Under the pieces are notes generated by a model. That model ran no database searches, was not told the origin of the DNA, and saw only the letters and a program-made list of their open reading frames with translations. DNA of 24,337 bases from a virus, in IMG/VR virus record IMGVR_UViG_3300018041_000060, positions 1 to 24,337 of that record. One strand, written 5' to 3'. The position numbers were made by a program, and so were the translations under genes. Below, in pieces: positions 1-4,270 of this stretch. Within the stretch, counting starts at the first letter, position 1. Each line of letters opens with the position of its first letter.

Positions 1-53
1 AAATCAACCATTTTATCATTTAGTATTTTCATTGTTTGTTGATGTTCACTCAT
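1..53 (-). CDS. Partial small hypothetical protein (N-terminus only)
   Basis: The first 17 codons of a minus-strand gene run off the left edge of the window. The visible N-terminus reads MSEHQQTMKILNDKMVD. The start is chosen because a GGAGG Shine-Dalgarno core (complement of 57-61) lies just upstream and because the ATG overlaps the TGA of the preceding 41-aa gene (ATGA overlap at 50-53), typical of translational coupling. No function can be named from so little sequence. Confidence 0.6.
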   Translation of the reverse strand, partial: MSEHQQTMKILNDKMVD

Positions 54-175
54 CTGTCCTCCTTTGTTTCTTCAGTAAATGTATAAGTATTTTCGCCATA
101 TTTTTTAAACCAATGACAAGGACATTGTTCTAACCAATCGTGAAATTCTTCACTCATTGTGCTTATATCACTCAT
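50..175 (-). CDS. Small hypothetical protein, 41 aa, Cys-Pro-Cys motif
   Basis: This is a complete 41-codon gene on the minus strand, beginning MSDISTMSEE and ending ETKEDR. Its ATG follows an AGGAGG ribosome site and overlaps the TGA of the upstream gene by ATGA; its own TGA overlaps the next ATG. This tight spacing is strong evidence that it is translated despite its size. It carries the motif EQCPCHWFKKYGE. Short acidic proteins with a W-L-x-x-C-P-x-x-W pattern recur in marine phage early regions, but I know no function. The Cys pair could bind metal or form a disulfide; there is no second pair, so a monomeric zinc site is unlikely. Confidence 0.7.
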   Translation of the reverse strand: MSDISTMSEEFHDWLEQCPCHWFKKYGENTYTFTEETKEDR

Positions 176-366
176 CTATCCTCCTTTTTATTTAGTTCAT
201 GTCGAACGTCATGTATGCTTGGTATTAGTTCATGTTCTAATTCTTCTTTTTTATTATTATCCCATACATCTGCATTAGCTTCACCATACTTTTTGATAAA
301 TTGTTCTCTAGTAAGTTCAGCTGCAGCTTCGGTCATTTCTAATACCCAATTACCTATTTTACTCAT
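172..366 (-). CDS. Small hypothetical protein, about 64 aa (longer start possible at 462)
   Basis: An acidic, mostly helical protein that starts MSKIGNWVLEMTEAAAELT and includes REQFIKKYGEANADVW. I chose ATG at 366 because GAGGA lies 4-5 bases upstream, and because small marine-phage proteins of this kind, as I remember them, begin with this M-x-K-I/G-x-W-V pattern. The frame is open further, to ATG at 462, which would give 96 aa and a 26-base overlap with the preceding gene; that start has no visible Shine-Dalgarno. The stop overlaps the next gene's ATG (172-175), so the genes are coupled. No function is recognised. Its place in a run of tiny minus-strand genes fits an early accessory or host-takeover role, which is inference. 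Confidence 0.65.
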   Translation of the reverse strand: MSKIGNWVLEMTEAAAELTREQFIKKYGEANADVWDNNKKEELEHELIPSIHDVRHELNKKEDR

Positions 367-436
367 TATTTCCTCGCTTGTATGTATACCATAGTAATAC
401 CTACTATTAGTAATATGGTTATGTCTAAGATACCCA

Positions 437-934
437 TTATCTTTGATTTGCTGTATATTCATTAATCATGTCAATAATTTGTTCATCTTCTTCCATAGAA
501 GTTACATAATTATGTTTATCCATGAGTTCTTGATTAACAGCACCAGCAATAGCGTTTACATCTTCTTCTCCATAATGTTTTCTTATGAGTTCTGAAGCTG
601 TATGTTCAAAGTCAAAGTCAGCTTTCGGCTCTGTCTTAGGAGTAGCTGGTGTTTCTTTTAATGTATTTACATTGCCAAATATTTCACCAGTAGCTGGATC
701 CCATATATTGCCATTATCATCTACATTAAATACTCTTTTCTTTAATCTCGATAGACCTTTTAGTTTTCTTTCAAGAACATTCATATCATAGATATCGCCC
801 ATAGTTTTAGCGAAATCTTCTGATATAAATAATCGGTAATACCATACACCTTTACGCTTAGCAGCTTTGTATAGTTTACTGTTCAGTAATGAGCTACCTA
901 CCCATATACCTGATTTAAATGCTTTAGTTATCAT
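437..934 (-). CDS. Hypothetical protein, 165 aa
   Basis: A leftward gene with GGAGA seven bases before its ATG. The N-terminal third (about residues 1-65) is basic and partly hydrophobic (IWVGSSLLNSKLYKAAKRKG, then VWYYRLFISEDF). The middle has a short NGNIWDPATGE segment. Residues about 93-107 form a Pro/Thr/Lys-rich linker. The C-terminal 55 residues are acidic and probably helical (ELIRKHYGEEDVNAIAGAV). The layout suggests two small domains joined by a flexible linker. No catalytic motif and no family is recognised. It is first of the short minus-strand run that continues to the window's left edge. Confidence 0.75.
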   Translation of the reverse strand: MITKAFKSGIWVGSSLLNSKLYKAAKRKGVWYYRLFISEDFAKTMGDIYDMNVLERKLKGLSRLKKRVFNVDDNGNIWDPATGEIFGNVNTLKETPATPKTEPKADFDFEHTASELIRKHYGEEDVNAIAGAVNQELMDKHNYVTSMEEDEQIIDMINEYTANQR

Positions 935-965
935 ATATTATTCTCCGTTGTTTTCGGTTAAGTCA

Positions 966-1000
966 GTCCAGTGCACCTGGAATTACCACCGAATTGTGGC
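966..1000. other. Structured spacer with two small inverted repeats
   Basis: The 135-base gap between two minus-strand genes contains CCAG-5-CTGG (968-980), nearly a full palindrome around TGCAC, and CCAC-6-GTGG (986-999) followed by CTTTTG. GAATT is directly repeated at 980-984 and 991-995. These could be operator half-sites for the downstream minus-strand genes or small RNA hairpins. Together with the terminator to the right they could form a short plus-strand RNA, but no convincing promoter is visible. Confidence 0.35.
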
Positions 1001-1029
1001 TTTTGTATGTTATTCTTAACCAATAGAAA

Positions 1030-1057
1030 CGCGAGCCGTAGGCTCGCGAATTTTTTT
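1030..1057 (+). terminator. Rho-independent-type terminator, possibly bidirectional
   Basis: A perfect 8-bp GC-rich stem (CGCGAGCC / GGCTCGCG, loop GTA) is followed by AA and seven T on the plus strand, the classical form of an intrinsic terminator. Both flanking genes are on the minus strand. Read leftward, the hairpin lies just after the stop of the 206-aa gene and is followed by TTTCTATT, so it could also end the leftward transcript. The better T-run faces right, which suggests either a bidirectional terminator or a barrier to rightward transcription from outside the window. Confidence 0.8.
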
Positions 1058-1069
1058 ATAAAATCCCAA

Positions 1070-1690
1070 CTATGCGTAAGCTGGGATTAACTCAGAAGAT
1101 ATAGTACCATCTTCATTGTCTAAAGGTTTTTCTAATTTACCCATAGTAGAATTATAAAACTCTTTTAGTTTTTGTTTTTGTTCAGTTTTAATTGTATTTA
1201 CTTTGTTTTGTCTTTGTTCACTAGGCATATACTTTGTTGCTTTAGATGCATAAGGGACATATTCATCACCAGTTATTTCTTTGAAATACTTAGTATAAGC
1301 AACCATTCTTGCATAAGCATGATTGAAGTTATGCTCCCTCGCATTGAATTGTTTTTCTAATGCATGAAGTTTAGTATGTGCAATCTCTTGAGATCTAGCA
1401 TACATATCAAGATTTGATATTCTTGAACTAGCACCCATTTTGTCTTTTTCCCATTTTAAACCATTTTCTGCATAACTGAGCATTTTGTCAGCATATGATA
1501 CTTGGTTATATAAACTTGGGATAATGCCATTCATTTGATAGACAAATGATTGCAATGAGTTATTTACCTCATTACCCTCTGCGTCAGTATCTTTGAACTC
1601 TGTATGGATATGAGTATCATACATCATTCTTAGTGCATTAAGATTAGTTTCTATTAAGTCATTTAATAATTTATCATTTAATTTATTCAT
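1070..1690 (-). CDS. Hypothetical helical protein, 206 aa
   Basis: A leftward gene next to the divergent regulatory region. It is rich in Lys, Glu, Asn and Tyr and is predicted by eye to be mostly alpha-helical, with likely coiled segments around residues 90-125 and 160-190 (NKVNTIKTEQKQKLKEFYN). There is no signal peptide or membrane segment. The ATG at 1690 has only a weak GAAAG upstream. It is probably the first gene of the leftward transcript; a terminator-type hairpin follows its stop. I do not recognise the family. Position opposite the packaging genes suggests an early or regulatory gene, but this is only context. Confidence 0.75.
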   Translation of the reverse strand: MNKLNDKLLNDLIETNLNALRMMYDTHIHTEFKDTDAEGNEVNNSLQSFVYQMNGIIPSLYNQVSYADKMLSYAENGLKWEKDKMGASSRISNLDMYARSQEIAHTKLHALEKQFNAREHNFNHAYARMVAYTKYFKEITGDEYVPYASKATKYMPSEQRQNKVNTIKTEQKQKLKEFYNSTMGKLEKPLDNEDGTISSELIPAYA

Positions 1691-1779
1691 TTTATTACTT
1701 TCATTTTAAGTTAATTAGTGAGCTTTTCTCACTGTCTTGTAAGTACAGTTAGTGGTTTAGATATACTTGTCACTTTATC

Positions 1780-1833
1780 CCTTTCCCCAAATCTTACGAA
1801 TATGGGGGGGTAAAGGCAGCTATGCTGCACCCC
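1780..1833 (+). repeat. Overlapping, mutually exclusive inverted repeats
   Basis: CCTTTCCCC (1780-1788) is complementary to the G-run plus AAAGG (1804-1816, one bulged T). The same G-run can instead pair with CCCC (1830-1833), enclosing the perfect 5-bp hairpin GCAGC/GCTGC at 1816-1828. The two folds cannot form together. In addition CTGCACCC (1825-1832) is exactly complementary to GGGTGCAG at 1984-1991. Competing stems are typical of attenuators or RNA switches, but no transcript is shown, and they could equally be DNA-binding sites. Confidence 0.55.
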
Positions 1834-1840
1834 TTGTGGG

Positions 1841-1868
1841 TTGACTAGTTTATCTTAACCATTATCAT
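1841..1868 (+). promoter_or_regulatory. Candidate sigma70-type promoter, rightward
   Basis: TTGACT (1841-1846) and TATCAT (1863-1868), each five of six to consensus, are separated by 16 bases. Transcription would begin near 1875 and run through the T-rich tract and hairpins towards TerS. In such AT-rich DNA chance matches are common. Confidence 0.4.
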
Positions 1869-1880
1869 GTTTATAGACAT
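1845..1880 (-). CDS. Possible 11-aa leader peptide
   Basis: On the minus strand AAGGAGG (complement of 1892-1898), a near-perfect Shine-Dalgarno, stands 11 bases before an ATG that opens an 11-codon frame, MSINMIMVKIN, then TAG. No longer frame follows before the 206-aa gene, some 155 bases downstream. It may be a leader peptide or a relic of a lost gene. Only the ribosome site argues for translation, and its spacing is a little long. Confidence 0.25.
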   Translation of the reverse strand: MSINMIMVKIN

Positions 1881-1983
1881 TAGATATATATCCTCCTTAT
1901 CTTTATTATTATTTATTATATTCTTATTCTTAATTCTTTATTTTTATTCTTTTATTTTCTTTAGCCCAGATCGAAGCCCTTTA

Positions 1984-2027
1984 GGGTGCAGACCTTGGCT
2001 GCACTTTAGCGAGAGCTGGATTAGCTC
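1984..2027 (+). repeat. Pair of hairpins upstream of TerS
   Basis: GTGCAG (1986-1991) and CTGCAC (1999-2004) form a perfect 6-bp stem with loop ACCTTGG, extendable by two G-U pairs. GAGCT (2013-2017) and AGCTC (2023-2027) form a second stem with loop GGATT. CCC-TTTA-GGG (1977-1986) competes with the first. They lie between the T-rich tract and the promoter at 2055, so they could shape a leader RNA or a protein-binding site near the terminase gene. Confidence 0.45.
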
Positions 2028-2054
2028 CATATTGTCACACTGTGTTGATTATGC

Positions 2055-2082
2055 TTGACATGATTTTATCAATGATTACAAT
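2055..2082 (+). promoter_or_regulatory. Strong candidate sigma70-type promoter for TerS and the packaging genes
   Basis: A perfect -35 hexamer TTGACA (2055-2060), a 16-base spacer and TACAAT (2077-2082, five of six to the -10 consensus). Transcription would start near 2089, leaving a leader of only about 11 bases before the TerS ATG at 2101. It faces the long rightward gene series, so a host RNA polymerase holoenzyme would be expected to use it. Confidence 0.6.
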
Positions 2083-2100
2083 TATCCAACGATAGCGAGT

Positions 2101-2481
2101 ATGACGGATAATACGGAATTAACAGATAAACAGAAGGCTCTTGTCGATACCATCGTATCAACAGGTTGTAGTATAGTTGAAGCAGCAGAAAAGGCTGGAT
2201 ATTCAACAAAAGTCAGTAGAGAATCAGCTAGGGTAAGTGCTTCTCGTACATTACGACTTCCAAAAGTACAGAGATACATGATGGAATGTGTGTCAAGAAC
2301 GATAGGTCTAGGTGCTGTCACCGCAAGTAATAAGTTAGTACAACTTAGTAACAATGCTAAATCAGAGTACGTACAACTAGAAGCAAGTAAGGATATACTA
2401 GATAGAGTTGGGTTACGTACACCAGATAGAGTTAATCACCAAGTAGTCGGAGATATAAAGGTTAGTATCGATCTTAGCTAG
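2101..2481 (+). CDS. terS: Terminase small subunit-like protein (TerS)
   Basis: A 126-aa protein that would bind phage DNA and load the large terminase for packaging. Residues about 8-32 (TDKQKALVDTIVSTGCS then IVEAAEKAGYS) match the opening of Terminase_2/XtmA-type small subunits: a conserved T-x-K-Q..F/V..Y/V strand-helix and a helix-turn-helix with the A-A-x-x-A-G-Y-S turn. RTLRLPKVQRYM resembles the following L-x-x-P-x-V-x-x-Y/L segment. The length is normal for the family. The ATG at 2101 follows a strong promoter by about 18 bases; the ribosome site is weak (GCGAG). TerL lies 1.7 kb downstream, separated by small basic genes, which is farther than usual. Confidence 0.75.
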   Translation: MTDNTELTDKQKALVDTIVSTGCSIVEAAEKAGYSTKVSRESARVSASRTLRLPKVQRYMMECVSRTIGLGAVTASNKLVQLSNNAKSEYVQLEASKDILDRVGLRTPDRVNHQVVGDIKVSIDLS

Positions 2482-2603
2482 AACGAGAGGGTGGGGGTTA
2501 AAAACTAACAAGTGGTTAGTGGTAAAGATGTCATACACACAACAGAGTTAAAAAAAGTAAACATATGTGCGTAGACAAAAATATTTCTAAGATTTAAGGT
2601 AAA

Positions 2604-2690
2604 ATGTCTTTAGACGATAAACCAAGAGAGGGTTTCTCTCACGCCTTGCAAGGCAATAAAAATTATGAAGAAAAAAAGTACAGTAAATAA
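2604..2690 (+). CDS. Possible 28-aa small protein
   Basis: An ATG at 2604, with AAGG four bases upstream, opens 28 codons: MSLDDKPREGFSHALQGNKN followed by YEEKKYSK. It overlaps the next gene by 26 bases. The mixed, charged composition is protein-like and the frame would fill the otherwise empty gap after TerS. The palindrome at 2643-2654 is inside it. There is no family match that I know, so this may be a chance frame. Confidence 0.3.
   Translation: MSLDDKPREGFSHALQGNKNYEEKKYSK
2626..2654 (+). repeat. Tandem hairpin and perfect 12-base palindrome
   Basis: GAGAG-GGTTT-CTCTC (2626-2640) is directly followed by the perfect palindrome GCCTTGCAAGGC (2643-2654), ending 10 bases before the start of the next gene at 2665. 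No T-run follows, so it is not an ordinary terminator. It could be an RNA-processing or stability element, or a dimeric protein-binding site, controlling the small basic gene series. Confidence 0.45.
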
Positions 2691-2844
2691 GGCTGGTAAC
2701 TATACTAAGCCTACTCTTAGAAAAAGACTGTTTCAGTCCATTAAGTCATCTGCTGTACAAGGTACTGCTGCTGGACAATGGTCTGCTAGAAAAGCACAGC
2801 TATTAGCCAAAAGATATAAAGCTGCTGGTGGTGGATATAGATAA
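2665..2844 (+). CDS. Small basic protein, 59 aa, Q-W-S-A-R-K-A motif
   Basis: A complete 59-codon gene starting MKKKSTVNKAGNYTKPTLRK and ending in AAGGGYR. It is strongly basic, with the recognisable motif GQWSARKAQLLAKRYKAAGG at residues 37-56. I recall this motif from short proteins in marine podoviruses and cyanophages, with no known function. Its TAA shares an A with the next ATG (ATAATG), so the two genes are coupled. It is the first of several small cationic proteins between TerS and TerL, which suggests a nucleic-acid or head-related role; that is inference. Confidence 0.75.
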   Translation: MKKKSTVNKAGNYTKPTLRKRLFQSIKSSAVQGTAAGQWSARKAQLLAKRYKAAGGGYR

Positions 2845-3089
2845 TGGCTTTAGCAAGGTCACAACAATCGCTAAAAGCATGGGGTAAACAGAAATGGCGT
2901 ACCAAATCTGGTAAAAAATCATCTGAAACAGGGGAAAGATATTTGCCAAGTGCTGCTATTAAAGCTTTATCTCCTAGTGAATACGCTAGAACTACTGCTG
3001 CTAAAAGAAAAACAAAGAAAAAAGGCAAACAAGTGTCTAAGCAGCCTAAAAGTATAGCAGCTAAAGTAAAAAAGTTTAGGAGTTTTTAA
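2844..3089 (+). CDS. Small basic protein, 81 aa
   Basis: A Lys/Arg-rich 81-residue protein. The N-terminal half has SLKAWGKQKWRTKSGKKSS, then ETGERYLPSAAIKALSPSEY, and the tail is a run of basic residues ending FRSF. The pattern W-x-x-Q-K-W-R-T-K-S-G-K-x-S..G-E-R-Y-L-P..A-I-K-x-L matches a domain of unknown function common in marine phage genomes; I am not sure of its family number. The ATG overlaps the upstream stop, and its own stop overlaps the next ATG (TAATG). No membrane segment, no catalytic motif. It may bind DNA through its charge. Confidence 0.8.
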   Translation: MALARSQQSLKAWGKQKWRTKSGKKSSETGERYLPSAAIKALSPSEYARTTAAKRKTKKKGKQVSKQPKSIAAKVKKFRSF

Positions 3090-3337
3090 TGGCAACTCCA
3101 GCATGGCAAAGAAAAGAAGGAAAGAATCCAAAAGGTGGATTAAATGCCAAAGGTAGAGCTAGTTATAATAGAGCTACTGGTGGCAATCTTAAAGCCCCTT
3201 CCAAGAAAAAGGGCAATAAGAGAAGAAAATCATTTTGTGCAAGAATGAAAGGTATGAAAAAGAAACTGACTTCTGCAAAAACAGCAAGAGATCCTGATTC
3301 TAGAATAAATAAATCACTTAGAGCGTGGAACTGTTAG
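3089..3337 (+). CDS. Small basic protein, 82 aa, F-C-A-R-M motif
   Basis: An 82-residue Lys/Arg-rich protein. It opens ATPAWQRKEGKNPKGGLNAK (residues 2-21), continues GRASYNRATGGNLKAP, then KKSF-type KSFCARMKGMKKKL (about 47-60) and ends RINKSLRAWNC. This TPAWQRKEGKNP..GGLNAKGR..FCARM..W-x-C layout is a widespread small phage family without known function. The two cysteines (C50 and C82, the last residue) are its most striking feature and could form a disulfide or hold metal in a dimer. Translationally coupled to the gene before it; the stop is followed by a 75-base gap. Confidence 0.8.
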   Translation: MATPAWQRKEGKNPKGGLNAKGRASYNRATGGNLKAPSKKKGNKRRKSFCARMKGMKKKLTSAKTARDPDSRINKSLRAWNC

Positions 3338-3345
3338 TAAGTGAA

Positions 3346-3374
3346 TTGAAATAATATTTTATTTCTAATATAGT
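3346..3374 (+). promoter_or_regulatory. Weak promoter candidate with an inverted repeat in the spacer
   Basis: TTGAAA (3346-3351), a 17-base spacer and TATAGT (3369-3374) resemble a sigma70 promoter. The inverted repeat GAAATAA-TATT-TTATTTC (3348-3365) covers the spacer and could be an operator. The DNA is almost pure A/T here, so chance is a serious alternative. It lies in one of the few gaps in this gene series. Confidence 0.25.
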
Positions 3375-3419
3375 TGTAGTTTACCTAAAAAAATTTTATA
3401 ACAACGAGGAATGAAAACT

Positions 3420-3599
3420 ATGACTATTGATGATTTAACGACTACTGTAAGAATACTTCAAGAAGAAGTAAAAGATATTAAAGAAATAAATAATGTATTA
3501 ATAAATAAGCTAGATAAAGCTTATGAAGATAGAATAGTATTGCGTAGTCAAGTTTTAAAGTCTAAAGTTAATAAAGAAAGTGAGGTCGAAAATGCCTAA
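3420..3599 (+). CDS. Small coiled-coil protein, 59 aa
   Basis: The protein MTIDDLTTTVRILQEEVKDI..., then KEINNVLINKLDKAYED, has hydrophobic residues at heptad spacing for most of its length, so a dimeric or trimeric coiled coil is likely. I chose the ATG at 3420 rather than 3411 because GAGGA (3406-3410) touches the first ATG but is nine bases before the second. The stop overlaps the start of the next gene (3592). It is acidic to neutral, unlike the basic proteins around it, and might be their partner or an assembly factor. No family is recognised. Confidence 0.6.
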   Translation: MTIDDLTTTVRILQEEVKDIKEINNVLINKLDKAYEDRIVLRSQVLKSKVNKESEVENA

Positions 3600-3711
3600 A
3601 GTTGGTAAAATGAAATTTCCATATACTGCTGCTGGAAAGAAAAAAGCAAAAGAAACAGCAAAGAAAAAAGGAATGAAAGTTGTCAAGCAAAGCAAAAAGA
3701 AAGGGTACTAG
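3592..3711 (+). CDS. Small lysine-rich protein, 39 aa
   Basis: A complete 39-codon gene: MPKVGKMKFPYTAAGKKKAK followed by ETAKKKGMKVV and KQSKKKGY. About two fifths of the residues are lysine. The pattern M-P-K-V-G-K-x-x-F-P/A-Y-T-x-x-G-K is one I recognise from many marine phages, always as a tiny protein of unknown function near packaging or structural genes. It overlaps the end of the coiled-coil gene by 8 bases and the start of the nuclease gene by 32 bases. GAGGTCGAAA lies just upstream as a ribosome site. It belongs to the cationic set between TerS and TerL. Confidence 0.75.
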   Translation: MPKVGKMKFPYTAAGKKKAKETAKKKGMKVVKQSKKKGY

Positions 3712-4270
3712 AGTAGAGAACGAAATAGTAAAACTCTTTCAAGCTGAAGGGTTTAATGCCAGGCGACAACCTTTATCTGGTGCTATTGCTGCGTTCCCTC
3801 ATGATGTTCAAGTATCTGACCTATTTCAGGGAACTAACATTGAAGTCAAAGCTAGAAAAAATGGCGAGGGCTTCGCCCAATTAGATAAATGGAAAGGATC
3901 TGCTGATCTTTTAGTATTAAAGAAAGACTTTTCTAACCCAATGGTATATCTTGATTGGGATTTATTTAAGGAGTTTTTGTATGAGTATAGACAAAACAGA
4001 CGACGTAACGAATCTGGAGAACAGGCAGCTGTTCAACATTTCTCTAGCAGAAAGACGGAAGCTAAGGCAGATCGTAAGAAAGGTACATCTAAAATTCCTT
4101 CCAGAAGCTTCAGTAACGGACAGGGAGTGCGACAAATTGATAGAAAGCCTTGGCCCAAAAGTCAGAGAAAAATTGCTAAGAGAAGCGATAGACAAGAATC
4201 TGGTATAAATGGCACAGCTAAGTTACAAACCAGATGGCAATACCTTAAAGAACTTTCTAAAGGGCAATGA
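3680..4270 (+). CDS. PD-(D/E)XK-type nuclease, Holliday-junction-resolvase-like, with an overprinted tail
   Basis: The conserved part is residues 1-97. It has G-T-R-V-E-N-E-I-V-K-L-F (catalytic-type Glu in the first helix), then RRQPLSGAIAAFPHDVQVSD (Asp in the first beta strand) and NIEVKARKNG (the E-x-K pair), ending LVLKKD...VYLDWDLFKEFL. This is the arrangement of small phage resolvases, usually about 100 aa, which cut branched DNA before packaging. The start is TTG at 3680: AAGGAA lies six bases upstream, a stop codon stands two codons before, and no ATG precedes the motifs. After residue ~100 the frame remains open for another 95 codons, through a whole separate 75-aa gene and 62 bases of TerL. 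That tail is basic and low in structure. It may be real overprinting or a lost stop codon. Confidence 0.7.
   Translation: MSSKAKRKGTRVENEIVKLFQAEGFNARRQPLSGAIAAFPHDVQVSDLFQGTNIEVKARKNGEGFAQLDKWKGSADLLVLKKDFSNPMVYLDWDLFKEFLYEYRQNRRRNESGEQAAVQHFSSRKTEAKADRKKGTSKIPSRSFSNGQGVRQIDRKPWPKSQRKIAKRSDRQESGINGTAKLQTRWQYLKELSKGQ
3981..4208 (+). CDS. Small conserved protein, 75 aa, upstream of TerL
   Basis: MSIDKTDDVTNLENRQLFNI opens a helical, charged protein ending KLIESLGPKVREKLLREAID. The motif D-R-E-x-D-K-L-I-E-S-L-G-P-x-x-x-E-K-x-x-x-x-A-x-D just before TerL is one I associate with uncultured marine phages. AAGGAG (3968-3973) lies seven bases before the ATG at 3981, which decides this start over an in-frame ATG at 3951. 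It lies wholly within the extended nuclease frame but in another frame, and its TAA directly precedes the TerL ATG. The function is unknown; it may couple to or assist the terminase. Confidence 0.7.
   Translation: MSIDKTDDVTNLENRQLFNISLAERRKLRQIVRKVHLKFLPEASVTDRECDKLIESLGPKVREKLLREAIDKNLV

Larger units (their letters stand above)
1691..2100. promoter_or_regulatory. Divergent intergenic control region, about 410 bases
   Basis: This gap separates the leftward genes from the rightward packaging and virion genes. It holds, left to right: a hairpin AGTGAG-CTTTT-CTCACT (1717-1733); CCTTTCCCC (1780-1788) that can pair with the G7 run and AAAGG at 1804-1816; a GCAGC-TAT-GCTGC hairpin (1816-1828) flanked by GGGG and CCCC; a rightward promoter candidate (1841-1868); a very T-rich tract (about 1890-1963); two more hairpins (1984-2006 and 2013-2027); and a rightward promoter just before TerS. 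No long gene is convincing here. It may also carry a replication or packaging site, which cannot be decided by reading. Confidence 0.7.

Noticed and set aside
1970-2040. Possible tRNA or tmRNA-like fold before terS
   Set aside because: Two or three short stems are present, but there is no acceptor stem, T-loop consensus or cloverleaf spacing.
1867-2058. 63-aa plus-strand frame in the divergent region, hydrophobic (Ile/Leu/Phe)
   Set aside because: It is the translation of the T-rich tract; no ribosome site, abrupt composition change after 1965. A small membrane protein cannot be excluded entirely, but nothing supports it.
2082-2354. 90-aa minus-strand frame opposite terS
   Set aside because: It lies antisense within the TerS gene, with no ribosome site and no protein-like motif.
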